Positions 52,701 through 64,000 of a DNA stretch of 64,000 nucleotides are shown one piece after another. The notes below the pieces were generated by a model, which was not told where the DNA came from, did not search any database, and saw only the letters and a program-made list of their open reading frames with translations. The DNA lies in the NCBI RefSeq assembly GCF_900090045.1, contig NC_041788.1, positions 310,001-374,000 of the forward strand. Direction: 5' to 3'. Source of the stretch: Plasmodium malariae. Its lineage: Eukaryota > Apicomplexa > Aconoidasida > Haemosporida > Plasmodiidae. Positions within the stretch are counted from its first letter, which is position 1; the number at the start of each line of letters is the position of its first letter. Position numbers and translations under genes: made by a program.

Positions 52701-55402
52701 CTTTTTAACTTAATAATAAATGTAAGCCCTTATACTAGCTGTTTTCTTCATTTAACGAATTCTTTCTCATTTGTAAAACATATTTTTATTGTGAATTTTA
52801 AAACAACCATATACATATTATTTGAACATTATATTTTTAATAAAAATATTTTATTCCTATATTATTATTTCTTTGTCATATTTGTGCATTATTCCACAGG
52901 CACACTTCGTTCTTATAACAAATTAAATTATTCAAAAAGTATATTCTTTTATATATATACGTACTTAAGCTTAATCAATTTATAAATATGTAAGAAATAT
53001 TATTATTTGTTGAGCATTCAAGAAAAAATATATATCATTAAAAATCATCTACAGTGATACGATATGTACCCATGTACATATGTACAGTATAGTGATAATT
53101 TCTATTTTTTGTTCTAGAGGATTAAGAAAAAAAATATGCTTATATTATCTATTATTTTAAGTGTCTTATAACTTGTATGATTTTTACACATATAATAGTA
53201 TTGATTTCAAATTTTTATAATTCCTTAATTTGTATGATAATATCGTACACATAGAGAATCATAAAATTATACCTTATATTATACTTAAGTTTTATTTGAA
53301 ATAAATTAATCCAATAGTAATACCCTATGTACAAAACATGCATTTAACGAGAATAACATATGTTATTATTCCTACTGTTTATGGTACAAAAAAGGTGCTC
53401 ATAATATTCATCTACATGAAGTGATTGATAGAATCATATAAAAAATAATATGTATATATATAATTTTTATTTATTTCCAAATCAATATTTTACAATAAAT
53501 AAAATAATTTATTTACCTAAAAATATGCGTGTGCAATTCATGTTACAATTAATTATTAAAACCAATTTAATTACTTCAAATAGGCATTGAAACGTATAAA
53601 AGAGCGCTAATTTGTTTAACCTGCACCCTTTTCATACAAATATAGATTAAGACAAAAACGAAGAAATTTTATTTATTTTTGGGTTAACCTTAAGTTTCTT
53701 TTTTTTTTTTCTTAGAGTTAACTAGATATCTTCTCAGCAGAAAATAATACAACATGGATGTGTGTCATAACTATTACTTAAAAAAATAACTTTTTTATGC
53801 TATTTATTATTTTTATGACATAGAAAATATTATTTTTCTAAGCAACTCATTCAATTACATATAACATAAATATATGAATCTTGAAAAATAGTAAAATACT
53901 TTGCGTCTTAGTATTTTTAGGCAATTTTTATCACCTACGGATACATAATATATTCCGACTACCATTTAAAATTTGCATAATTAAATTAAGATATAACACA
54001 TATATATATAGCCATAAAAATTCTACATTAAGGAGTCCAAAGTTTTTATAATTTTATATTACAACGCTAAATATTTAATTATTTATTAAATTATTTCTAA
54101 CATTTTTTTTGTAGAATTATTATTTCGTATTTTTCTCATCATAAATCATAAACATATATTTTTATTTCCTTCTACAATTTGTAATTTTATTGAACTATTA
54201 CATTTTTTTTTTTTTTAAATTTTCAATGTGTACTTTTCAAATTACTAAAATTTTTGTATTTTTTTATTTTTTTTCCTAATTCATTTTGTTATTTGTTATG
54301 TTAAAGATAATATTATAATTATAATACAAAAACTAAACGTATTTTTTATCAAATTAAAAATTTTTTTCTTCTAATATATTATTACAATTACTAAATTTTT
54401 ACGTAAATGAACTTAATACAACACTAAAAGTAACTTCTTTTTTAATTATTAATGAATAAGTAAATATATTAATAATTTAATAATAACAAAAGTAAAATTA
54501 AATTGAAATAAATTAAATATTTATATATTTTTAATTGATCTTAATAAAATTATTTTCTTCTTTTTAATGAGTATTTTAAATATTATTTTATTTAATTTTA
54601 ATTCTTAAAATTATTACAAATATTGCATTTACTTTTTTTTTTGATTTTTATTTCCTAATATAATAAATAATATATATAAATATTTTTACTTCCTTTATAT
54701 CATTTTTTCTATCTTCAGTTAATTTCAGTGTTACAAATATGAATAAGATGTGATTTTTTATCATTTTTGGAGATTTACGTTTTTCCTTTAAACTTTAACC
54801 CCGTAATTAAAAATAATATTTTTTTATGTATATAATTCCCATATAATTTATATAAATAATAATATATTGAAATGTATATTATTATTTTTTTAACTATATT
54901 ATCTCCATTTTATATATGAAAAAATGCAAAATTTTATAAATAAAAAGTAGCATTTCATCGTTTATTTATTATTTTTTTTTTTTTAAATAGAAAAAATTAT
55001 GTTATTCCTAAAATATCTATTATATTGACTTATAATATAGTATTTAACATAATATACATATAACTGTAAATTTTTTATATTTATTAAAATTAATGAGTTC
55101 TTGTTTACTTTTATTATGTTAATTAGAAATATTTTTACGTAAAATAATTTTTATAAAATATTTTTCATTTTTTTTTTTTTTTTATATTTTAGCTTATATG
55201 TTATAAAACTGTATTTATTATAAAGAAAGAAAGACTTCTTGAATTTTTATCATATTGTAATGTAAATAACAGTTAAAGTACTTAATGAAAAAAAAATATT
55301 GCACAAGTAATTGTTGAAAATTATTGAAAAGTTTGGTATAATATATTATTTGAAACAACTGATAATAGAAAAGTGTCAAAAAAATCATTAAATAATTATC
55401 AT
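49034..55402. other. AT-rich intergenic stretch of 6.4 kb, divergent upstream regions
   Basis: Lies between two genes pointing away from each other (minus at 49.0 kb, plus at 55.4 kb), so both promoters should be inside it. Long T tracts near 54200-54220, 54973-54985 and 55171-55184 precede the plus-strand gene. The open stretches at 49452-49643, 51185-50982 and 52791-52985 have random AT-type composition and no splice context. No gene or named motif seen. Confidence 0.5.
49694..49726. repeat. AT dinucleotide run
   Basis: About sixteen AT units in the divergent intergenic region. Confidence 0.88.
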
Positions 55403-56963
55403 ATGATGGAAAAAATTAGTAACTTAAGTTTCTTAACGAAATTTGTTACCTTTACCTTGTTTTTTTGGGTATCTCATTACTCTAATGAGGTAAGATAAAT
55501 ATAGTATTTTAAATTTGTATAATTATTTTATCTTCATTTTATGTAACTTTTTTTTTTTCTTTCTTTTTCTTTACATTTTCAATTAAAAATTTTTTTTTAA
55601 CGTATTCTTGAATTAATATATTTTCTTAAATATTTGCCTTAATTTTTAGTCAAGTCCTTTTGGTAAATTATGGAACAAGAAAAACAACCAAAGTAGCAAT
55701 TCATTGAAGATAGGTGCCAGTAGATTGTTAAAAGGACAAGCAGACGTAATAGATGAACAAAGAAATGCATATCTAAGAGAACAATTAATGGGAATGCTAG
55801 ATAATACTGAAGATGATATTACCTTTGCAAAACAATTTAATGTTTTAATGAAAGAGAATTCTGGCCAAAATGAATTTAATAAATATGCAAATGTTGATAA
55901 ATCCATGGATGCATGCAACTATGATGGTGAATTTAGTAAGATATATAATTTATATGTGAATAACAATAATTCTGAAAAGAAATCGAATCCAATATATGTT
56001 AAAGATGATTTAGCAAAAAAAAATAATTCATTAAAACAAGATAATAATACTTCAAAACGAAACACTCAAAATTCTGGTAATGATTTTGAAAATTTACATA
56101 ATTCATTTAAATTTAATATGAAATCATCTGGAAACAGAAACAAGCAGAAAAATGAAAGTAGTTTGTCAAAAAAGAGTGATTCAAGTACCAGCTTAGCCAA
56201 AACAGCTAATTCTCCAAATATAAACATGCATAACAAATCAGACAAAGAAAAATATTCATTAAAAGAGGATAGTACTTCTCTTGCAAACAGAGCAAATGCT
56301 TTGAAATATGCGCAGAACATTCAAATACTTCTTAATAAATTTAAATATTTTAATAATATGGAAACTGCAGTTTCTGAATTAAAGAAAGATTCTAAAACCA
56401 AAAAACTTATTGATGAGTTAATACAAGGTAATGTTATGGAAAATTTCTTTTATATGTTAAAATATGCAGATGATTCTAAGGATATACTTAATGATTTAAA
56501 TAATAATGATAACATAGAAAAGCTACTCTATGTATTAAAATTTTTTGATAATGGTAAAACCTCAAATGAAAAAAAAATGACATTTTCAGATGTACAATCG
56601 AAAGGAAAGAAGGTGTTAAAAATAAAGAGAAGTTTGATCACATCATTTATAATTAATGTGTTCAAAAAATTCGACCAAATGTATGAAAATCAGTTATACA
56701 GTTTATTTAATAATTCAGATAAAACCAATTTGAAAGATGCAAGTGATTTTAAAAAAGCTATGCACTATATTGGATATATGAAAATTTTTATACCAATTAT
56801 AGCAAGTTTTTTACTTATAGGATTTTCTATTGCAGCGCAAGAAGTTGCAAAATATGTTATAATAGTTCTATCTATTCTAGCATCAACCGGTTACACTTTG
56901 TTTAAAGCAAAGAAATGCTATTATAAGAATAAAGTTGCAAAAGCGAAAAGTAATAATAAATAA
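55403..56963 (+). CDS. Pv-fam-d-like exported membrane protein, two exons, intact
   Basis: Exon 1, 55403-55489, codes for 29 residues with a signal segment (FLTKFVTFTLFFWVSHY). A 160-bp intron runs from GTAAGA to AATTTTTAG. Exon 2, 55650-56963, is in phase 0; total 466 residues. Exon 2 opens SSPFGKLWNKKNNQ, followed by RLLKGQ (residues 54-59), which resembles a PEXEL but has glycine at the fifth position. Then come an acidic segment with FAKQFNVLMKEN, a long asparagine/serine/lysine-rich linker, and helical repeat-like blocks (LLNKFKYFNNME, FFYMLKYADDSKD, LLYVLKFFDNGK). Two membrane segments lie at about 408-425 and 431-447, with a lysine-rich tail. The start and RLL region match the Pv-fam-d family as I know it from P. 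vivax; the function is unknown. Two adjacent ATG codons make the exact start ambiguous by one residue. A decayed copy lies at 11.4 kb. Confidence 0.85.
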
Positions 56964-58245
56964 AAGTAAACAGTTTCAAATTAACTTACCAAAAAGTGAT
57001 TTGTAGATATCTGTAAACTTTATGAGGTAATATTAGTATTCTTAAATTTTATATAAAACCTAAGAGTAAATATTAATAAATTGTTTATATGGTGTGTACA
57101 TAATATTTTTAGTTAAATGTTTTTTCATGTTTAATCGTGCAAGTTTTTTTGATTATAATTAAATTTATTTCATAATATGAATTTTATTTTTTTTAACCAT
57201 TTATTTAATTTATTAGCTTTGTATAATATTAATTGGAATAATGTACTTTTTTAATGAGAATTTTTTTTTTTTTTTTTTTATTATAAATATTTGTGAGAAG
57301 AGCTTCATGTATGCTTATGTATTTTTAATTAATATAATAAAGTTACGTTTTATACCTTATTAAAATTGTTAGTTTCGCCTAAGAATTATATAAACTTGAA
57401 CTCTATAACTTTTTCGTTTTTTTTAATCTATATTTTTATGAATTTTAATTTACTTTATATTGCATTTTTACTTATTCATATGCTCAATCTTTATTTAGAG
57501 TAATTTTTATAATTTCCATATGTACACTTCTATTTATAACTATTTCTTCAAGAATTGATATTGTAAAATTGTTAATTATTAACACATAAATTCACCTTAT
57601 GAATAAAAATACCATTAAAAAGGTATACCTAAGTAGATGATGAATGCCCATGTTAATTTAAAGCATCTCAGCCAAGGATAAAAAATGATATAGATATAAA
57701 GGCATATTTCAGTAGAAGTATATAAATTTTCGTAACAATAATACTTTGTTATGGAATTTTAAAATGTTTTAATTGATAAATAATTTTTAGTATCAGAAAA
57801 ATATAGTGTAGAATTATTTTTATTAGGTCATATATCCTAATTATTAATTCATATTTATATATTTAAAATTGATATTACACCAGTTTTCGTATTCTTATTT
57901 TTACCTTATCATATATCACTCTATGTTAATCATATATTTTGAGCTTATTTGTTTTTTAAAATATAATTATATAGCTTTAATACTGCTTACGTCACGATAT
58001 CTTACATAATATTAATATGAATTAAAGAAATATGAAAAATACATATATGTGTTCACAAGTGTTAATTTTCGTTTTATTCTCATTCAGATTAATACGGTTA
58101 TGAATTAAGATAGTATTATAGGTATTTTATTTTACCTTGTACATGATCATAAAAACATTAAAAAAAAATGAAATGAGAAGAAACACAATAAAATGCTAAA
58201 TAATATATCATTTGGGAGAAGTTCCAATAGACATTTTAGTTGGTA

Positions 58246-58276
<31 letters not shown>

Positions 58277-61256
58277 AATATTCACGAACAAATATCATGT
58301 TGTGAGTGGTATTTTTTTCTGAGTTACATTCAATTTCGTTGGATTATGTATTGAGGTGCTATACAAGTACATATATTAATGAACAGTTTTTAAAATGTAA
58401 TAGTAAAAGAAAAAAGGAATAATTTTAAAGGTCCCATTTTGAATGTAATAGTAATCAGTCGTATTTTTCCAACTATGCGCATTTATGTAATATGTAGTTT
58501 AATCACCAAATAATTTTAGAACTCATTAAATAAAAATGTACCTTATAGTTTCATAAACTGTTAAACCCTAAAATAAACATAAGATGTAATTTAAATGTTG
58601 CATTTAAATTATTTTAAAAATGATAATTATATATTTACTTTAAATATCTAAAAGTATAGAATATCACATATAGTACTACTTAATAATTATTCTTCTTGAC
58701 TATACTATTATCATGTGCAGTAAGTTCATTTTATAGACATTTAATATACTTTATATCAAACAGAAATATGCGTATTTTTGGAGGAACTTTATATATATTA
58801 ATTGCAATTTTATGCGAATATGTATGGTTAATCTAAAACTTTTATTGCTTCATACACTCTGAATGCAATATGTTTTGTTGAATGAAAGAACATTATAATG
58901 AGTATCAATTTCCTATTTATTCTTTATCATTTATTCTCTATATAATACAAAATAATGTTTTGAAGACTTAAAATTTGGAGAAAATTTTTATTTATATATT
59001 ATGTTTTAACAAAGCTGCCTTGCAAAACATTTTAAGACACCTCTTTATATATACATATGTCAGCATACAAGACTAAGCTATTTAAGGCATATACAATAAT
59101 TCAGTATGTAAGTCTACGTAGAAATAAATTTATCTAGGATTATTAATTCTCAAAAATTATGTTAAATAATATAAATATATGTATTTTTTTTTTTTTTTTT
59201 TTATAAATTATTTTATGTTATGTTAAGCTTTTAATACAGTATGACATCTCATTTTAATTATTAACGGCTTCATGGATCAAAAGATTATTTTTTATAAACT
59301 ATTTAATTTGAATATCGAAACGTAATATAATTTTTTAAAAGAAGCTTTAATTTAACTAAAATAAAATACATAAATAGATATATCTTAGTTATACCAAGTG
59401 TTCTACTAATTTGACCTTTACACTAATCCCATGATTAATATGCATTTTTTTTTTAAATATTCTAATATAGACAATTTGCTTCCTAATGAAGGGCGATGGA
59501 TAGCTTCTAATAAGACAAATAATATTAATAGTAGCAACCATTAAAAATTAACTTTATAGTCTATTTATTCTGATTATAAATTTTTTTTTCTTAATTTTCC
59601 TTTTCTGTCTGTATTATAATATTTCTATGTCTGCATAATCATAAATCATACCAACTTTTATATATTCCATAAAATTCATTTACAGGTAATTCTTGCATTA
59701 AGGATATTAGAAAATAAAAATAAAAAATATGATATATAAATTAAAATATACATAATTTCTTAAAAAGCTTATACATCTACATAAAGAGAAGTAACGTGTT
59801 CAAGTTATATCTTTTATGCAACCATTTTAATAAAAAATGAAAATCTGCGTTATCTTCAATTTTTTAGTTAGCTTCCATTTTATTTTTAGATGTACGACTT
59901 AAATTATATAAACAAATTTGCTAGAATATAGGTACCTACATATGAAAAATAGCACAACAAAATCCATTATTGCATTGTACATCCTTTTATTATTAAGTGT
60001 AAAAAGTGCATACAAAAATATCTTGCTTAATTATCATTTATACTTAAATTGTAGTACCATTACTAATATTAAACAAGATAAACTTCTCTTATTAAAAAAA
60101 AAGCATAAAAACGAAATTACATATAAAATATAACTACTACACCGCACAAATAATTGGTTAATCGTTATATCTTTAACCATAGATTTACACTTATTCTGCA
60201 TAATGCTTATTAATATATTCGAAAATAATACTATTTATTTTGAATATACAAAAGTGTAAAAAAATGTGTATTGAAATATTTATAATTTTAATTCCTTTAG
60301 AATATTATATATATATATGTATAAAGTTATAAAAACTATAAAAGTCATTTGTTTAGGAAAAATTAGTTCTTTTTGAAGATTAATAACGTTCTACTTAGAA
60401 CATTCCATTTTATTTGATTTGGTAATTATCTTATTACTATAACTGTGTGTTACTAATATTCACAAAATGCTTATTTCAAAAATTAAAAAATTCCAAAATG
60501 AAATAAAAGAAAAAATTATAATTATTATTAATATAATATGGAAAGGATTTTTCTTTTCATTGTTAGGTATTTATTGGGAATAAGGATAAGTAATTTTTTC
60601 TTTTTCTTCGGTTTCGGCTACATTAGTCTTAAAATAACTTATGTAGTATTTAAATGTATCAATATATTTAAATAGTATTCTAATATATATATATATATAT
60701 ATAAATACATTAAATATATTTTATTTTATATTATTTTACTTTTTAAATTTTATATATTCTTTGTCCACATATCTCCATTTTACTATATTTAAAGGGAAAA
60801 TTTTGCCATTATTAGCTATAATTCCATAAGAAAACCATTTACTGACATACAAAAAAGTGTACACTTTAGTATATATTTACAAATTTATTTAATATTTCAA
60901 AGGAAAAGTTAAAGATTTATTTAAAATCTAATGGTTTTCATTAAAAACTTTCAAATTGTTATTAAATCTTAGAACAATTTAAAATACAAAAAACAAAGAT
61001 AAAAAAAATAATTTTTGAACAAATGAAAGTAATAAAGTAACTATTAGCACGAAAAACAAATTAAAATATTTTTTTAAAATTGTACAGGATAAGAATATAT
61101 TTGCTTTTAGTTAATACTTCCATTAATATATATATATATATAATATGTACGCATACAGCGTTTTTAAATAATAATAGTGCAAAAATGAAATTAATATAAT
61201 CATATTTTCCAAGGTAATATATAAAACATTATAGGGTCTTAAGATGTTTATTTCAA
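56964..61256. other. AT-rich intergenic stretch, convergent 3' flanks
   Basis: Lies between the 3' ends of the Pv-fam-d-like gene (plus) and the CLAG gene (minus), so no promoter is required here. Holds T tracts (57268-57280, 59186-59203) and AT runs (58254-58276, 60682-60702, 61126-61142). An open stretch at 59918-60133 has no supporting context. No gene seen. Confidence 0.5.
58254..58276. repeat. AT dinucleotide run
   Basis: About eleven AT units between two convergent genes. Confidence 0.8.
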
Positions 61257-64000
61257 TTAATCTGGTTTTCTTGTAATCATAAGGACTTCATCAACCACAC
61301 CTTCTTTAACATTTTGTTCTTTTTTATTACCTTCTTCATCTTTCTCTTTTATATTGTCTTCATTATCAGCCTCTTCTTGATGTTGCTTGTTTGTTTCGTT
61401 CATTCCTTCATTTTTGTGTTTTAACTTTTTATCATTTTTATTCTTTTCCTCTTCCTGAAGTTTAGTAGACTGTGACAAAGCATTGGTTTCACCTCTTAAA
61501 TCATTAGAACATATATAATCTTTATCATTTAAGAATTTTTCGTCTTCATCTACTTCATCAAAAGATGCACCATCATCTACATACAATGTATAATCAGCTT
61601 TTGTTAAACGTTCGTATTCTTGTGGTGTTAACATAGGCATACTTCCATCCAAATTTTTTATAATAGGATGATAGTTAACATTTTTAGCTTTAATCCTAGC
61701 TTTTATAGCTTCTTTTAAGAAACCCCTTTTTTTAATATTTAAATAAGTTGTTTGCGCAAACTTTAATATTTCATCAGTCGTATACTTTCTAAAATTTGTT
61801 CTTATAATATTGTTAACATAACTTTCAAATGCAGTATGATATCTTGTCATAAAACGAACAGGTTTTATAAAAAAAAAGGAAAAGTTTTGATAAAAAGCAT
61901 AGTATCGAAAAAGAGTATTTACAAAAAAAACACAAGTCAATCCATTAAGCAGTTCTAAAGGGTAAATTTTTGAGAATCCAAAAGTTCCTGGTTTTATGCT
62001 AGCACTTTCAGTTGTAATATGATCAGTTTGTTCATTTAATTTATCAGTCAGCGATACAGGAAAAAATCTTCCAGTATCAAAGTATAAATTAGTAGCCATA
62101 TGTATACCAAGCCAAAGCAGAGGATTAGGTGTTCCTGGAAAATAGGTAAGTTTACTATATATATTTTGCAATTCATTTGCCTTATTCTGTACATCTAAAA
62201 CTCTTAAATACGCAAAACCCACAACAATAGATACAAACTTTTTATCAACAAATTGATCCATTTTTTTCGAAGAATAATAATTAGAACTAGCTATTGCTTG
62301 GTTTTCACATAAAAGACTTAAATTATTTAAATTTAATAATGAAAACACTTGCTTACATAAAATAAAATAATTTGAGAAAATAAATGTTTTTCCATATTTT
62401 AATTGAGTTATTGGCTTTTTGGCGTACGGAGGCAAAAGACTATTTGTTATATTATCCATTATACTACCATAATATGCATATGCAAAATTAAAAAAGGCCT
62501 TTTCATTTACGGTTAAACCAAGCATTTCTTCTTTTCCATACGTTCTATCAAGCTCATCTGCATAATTACTTAATTTTGTAGAAAACATCATTTGAAATAT
62601 AGAAAATAATGTTTTTGAAAAGAATCTAGATGCCATGGAATTATTGAGTTCTTCAAATCTCTGTTCTTTGCTCATTTTTGAATAGTGATTTGAAACATTG
62701 AAAAAAAACAAATTATTTAAACTCTGTTAAAAATAAAAAAAATATATATATAATATAGTATAATATAATTTATATATTTTCCTAAGTAAAATAAGTACAA
62801 ATGTAAAAAACTACAAAAAAGGAAATATCAAAATGAAATAGCACATAAACTGCATAATAGTAAACCTTAAAACTGTATATATACATGTGTATGTGCATAA
62901 ATATGTCTTACTATTTTATCATTTATCCTATGCCCATGAAAACTATTTTCAATTTTTCTAATGAGTAAATAAACTGATTGTAAAAAGGAGACATCTGAAA
63001 AGTCATCTTTGTTCAATTTATAAATTGAAAATAGTTCTTCGCTAAATTCTTTCAAATATGTTTTATTTATTGTGAACCCATATATCATACCGTATTTATA
63101 AAAATTTAAAGCGTTACCATAAATTGAATGCATGAAATATAGAAGCCTGTCTGTAAACTTTTTTGCCGCGGGAGTAGCTGTTAGATATTTTCTTAAATTA
63201 AATATATCTGCAAAAAAAATTATATCTTTATAGTTATTTTCGTAAAGTTCATAGGAATCCTTCATTAGCATTATTTTATTATTTATATTAAAAATATTAT
63301 GATTCTTATATATATTTTTTACATGCCTTTGATTAAAATATGATGCATATGCTTTATTTATATGCTTTTTCAAATGTAAAATCCAACTAACATATTTGGG
63401 TGCCATAAATTTTTGTGATAGAACTTTTTCATGCATTCGTTTTCTTGTATTATTATCATCATAATTTAAAAAAAAATAGCCTAAGTTAGAATTGTGAAAC
63501 CATTGTAAAAATTGGTTCTCAAGTAACAAAGCTAGAGGATATGAACGTTGTTCTCCAATTGGTGGTTCATTAAGACTGTGAAAAAAATCTAATTGTAAAA
63601 AGGAATTTACGTGGACTATAAATCTTATACTTTTTTTCATTTTTTCTATGGCATCAGAACTTAACAATTTCTCTAATTCTAAAAGGATAAAAAGGTTGGT
63701 ATAAATGTGAAAATAGTTTACAATTTTATATTCAAAAATATTTTATAAAAATAGGGAGAAAAATTTTAAAAAGAATGTTACAAATAAATAAATAATACAC
63801 AGTCACCTTTTATTTTAAATCTTACTTTCTACTAAGTTAACAGCTAAATTACTTCTTACGAATAAAGTATAAGCCTTTTTCAAATGGGATGGATACCAAT
63901 AATTTGTAGTAATAGTTTTATTAAAATCATCTTCCTTTTCTAAACTTAAATACATAGCTTCTCCTATATTTTTATCTGCAATGTCTATAGAATAATGAAG
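61257..64000 (-). CDS. CLAG / RhopH1 protein, 3' part (last three exons), cut by window end
   Basis: The C-terminal part of a cytoadherence-linked asexual protein, the RhopH1 subunit of the RhopH complex that is delivered from rhoptries and inserted in the red-cell membrane for nutrient uptake. Three exons are visible: 64000-63826 (partial, about 58 codons, ending in phase 1 at GTAAGA), 63678-62912 (255 codons plus two bases) and 62723-61257. Introns are 147 and 188 bp with GTAAGA/TTTTAG and GTAAGA/TTAACAG sites, and both phases agree. About 802 residues are visible. Family marks include [49 protein letters not shown] followed by a hydrophobic helix with LFRYYAF, and a charged Glu/Lys/Asn-rich tail. 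The full P. falciparum homologues are about 1,400 residues, so the N-terminal 600 or so lie outside. No stop or frameshift seen. Very confident on the family; which paralogue is not determined. Confidence 0.93.

Noticed and set aside
55646..56320. Minus-strand open frames of 90 and 84 codons
   Set aside because: Antisense shadows of the Pv-fam-d-like exon 2.
59918..60133. 71-codon plus-strand open frame with a hydrophobic stretch
   Set aside because: A weak signal-like segment (IIALYILLLLSVKSAY) is present, but no following exon or family block could be found; likely chance.
1..64000. tRNA, rRNA, CRISPR, transposon, telomere repeat or centromere
   Set aside because: None seen by eye; AT richness alone is not evidence of a centromere in this genome.

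Overview
The window looks like a subtelomeric arm of a human-type malaria parasite, most probably Plasmodium malariae (or its near-identical monkey form). The evidence is the very high A+T content, genes made of a short signal-peptide exon followed by a phase-matched main exon, and a family set of PIR, STP1, fam-l/fam-m, PHIST and Pv-fam-d-like genes next to a CLAG/RhopH1 gene. The fam-l/fam-m pair is, to my knowledge, characteristic of P. malariae. Family names come from recognising sequence patterns by eye; no search was run.

Layout. From 1 to about 31 kb is a gene-poor subtelomeric stretch. It holds a decayed PIR gene (1.2-2.0 kb, minus), an apparently intact fam-l gene (4.6-5.6 kb, minus), a possible PIR last-exon relic (8.1 kb), a decayed Pv-fam-d-like gene (11.4-12.1 kb, plus), a decayed PIR (15.4-16.2 kb, minus), one intact three-exon PIR (19.8-21.6 kb, plus), a long STP1 pseudogene (25.4-28.3 kb, plus) and a fam-l-type pseudogene (29.8-30.7 kb, minus). 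From 33 to 40 kb are two more broken two-exon exported-protein genes (minus). From 42 to 57 kb are three intact exported-protein genes: a PHIST protein with a perfect PEXEL motif (42 kb, minus), a small acidic exported protein (48-49 kb, minus) and a two-membrane-segment Pv-fam-d-like protein (55-57 kb, plus). At 61.3 kb to the window end is the 3' part of a CLAG/RhopH1 gene on the minus strand, the first gene of a conserved family seen from left to right. I infer that the telomere lies to the left and the chromosome core to the right.

How the genes fit together. All recognisable products are candidates for the secretory route into the infected red cell: antigenic surface families (PIR, STP1), exported membrane proteins (fam-l/fam-m, Pv-fam-d-like), an exported host-cell-remodelling protein (PHIST), and CLAG, part of the RhopH complex behind nutrient uptake across the red-cell membrane. 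Intron-exon structures were worked out by hand from GT/AG sites, phase agreement and signal peptides. Six genes look readable (one cut by the window edge) and seven or eight are relics with stops, frameshifts or a lost splice site. No tRNA, rRNA, CRISPR, transposon or telomere repeat was seen. The repeats are AT dinucleotide runs, homopolymers and one 17-bp minisatellite. I found no sign of an undescribed system; the interest lies in exact gene models, the modes of decay and a few unnamed proteins.
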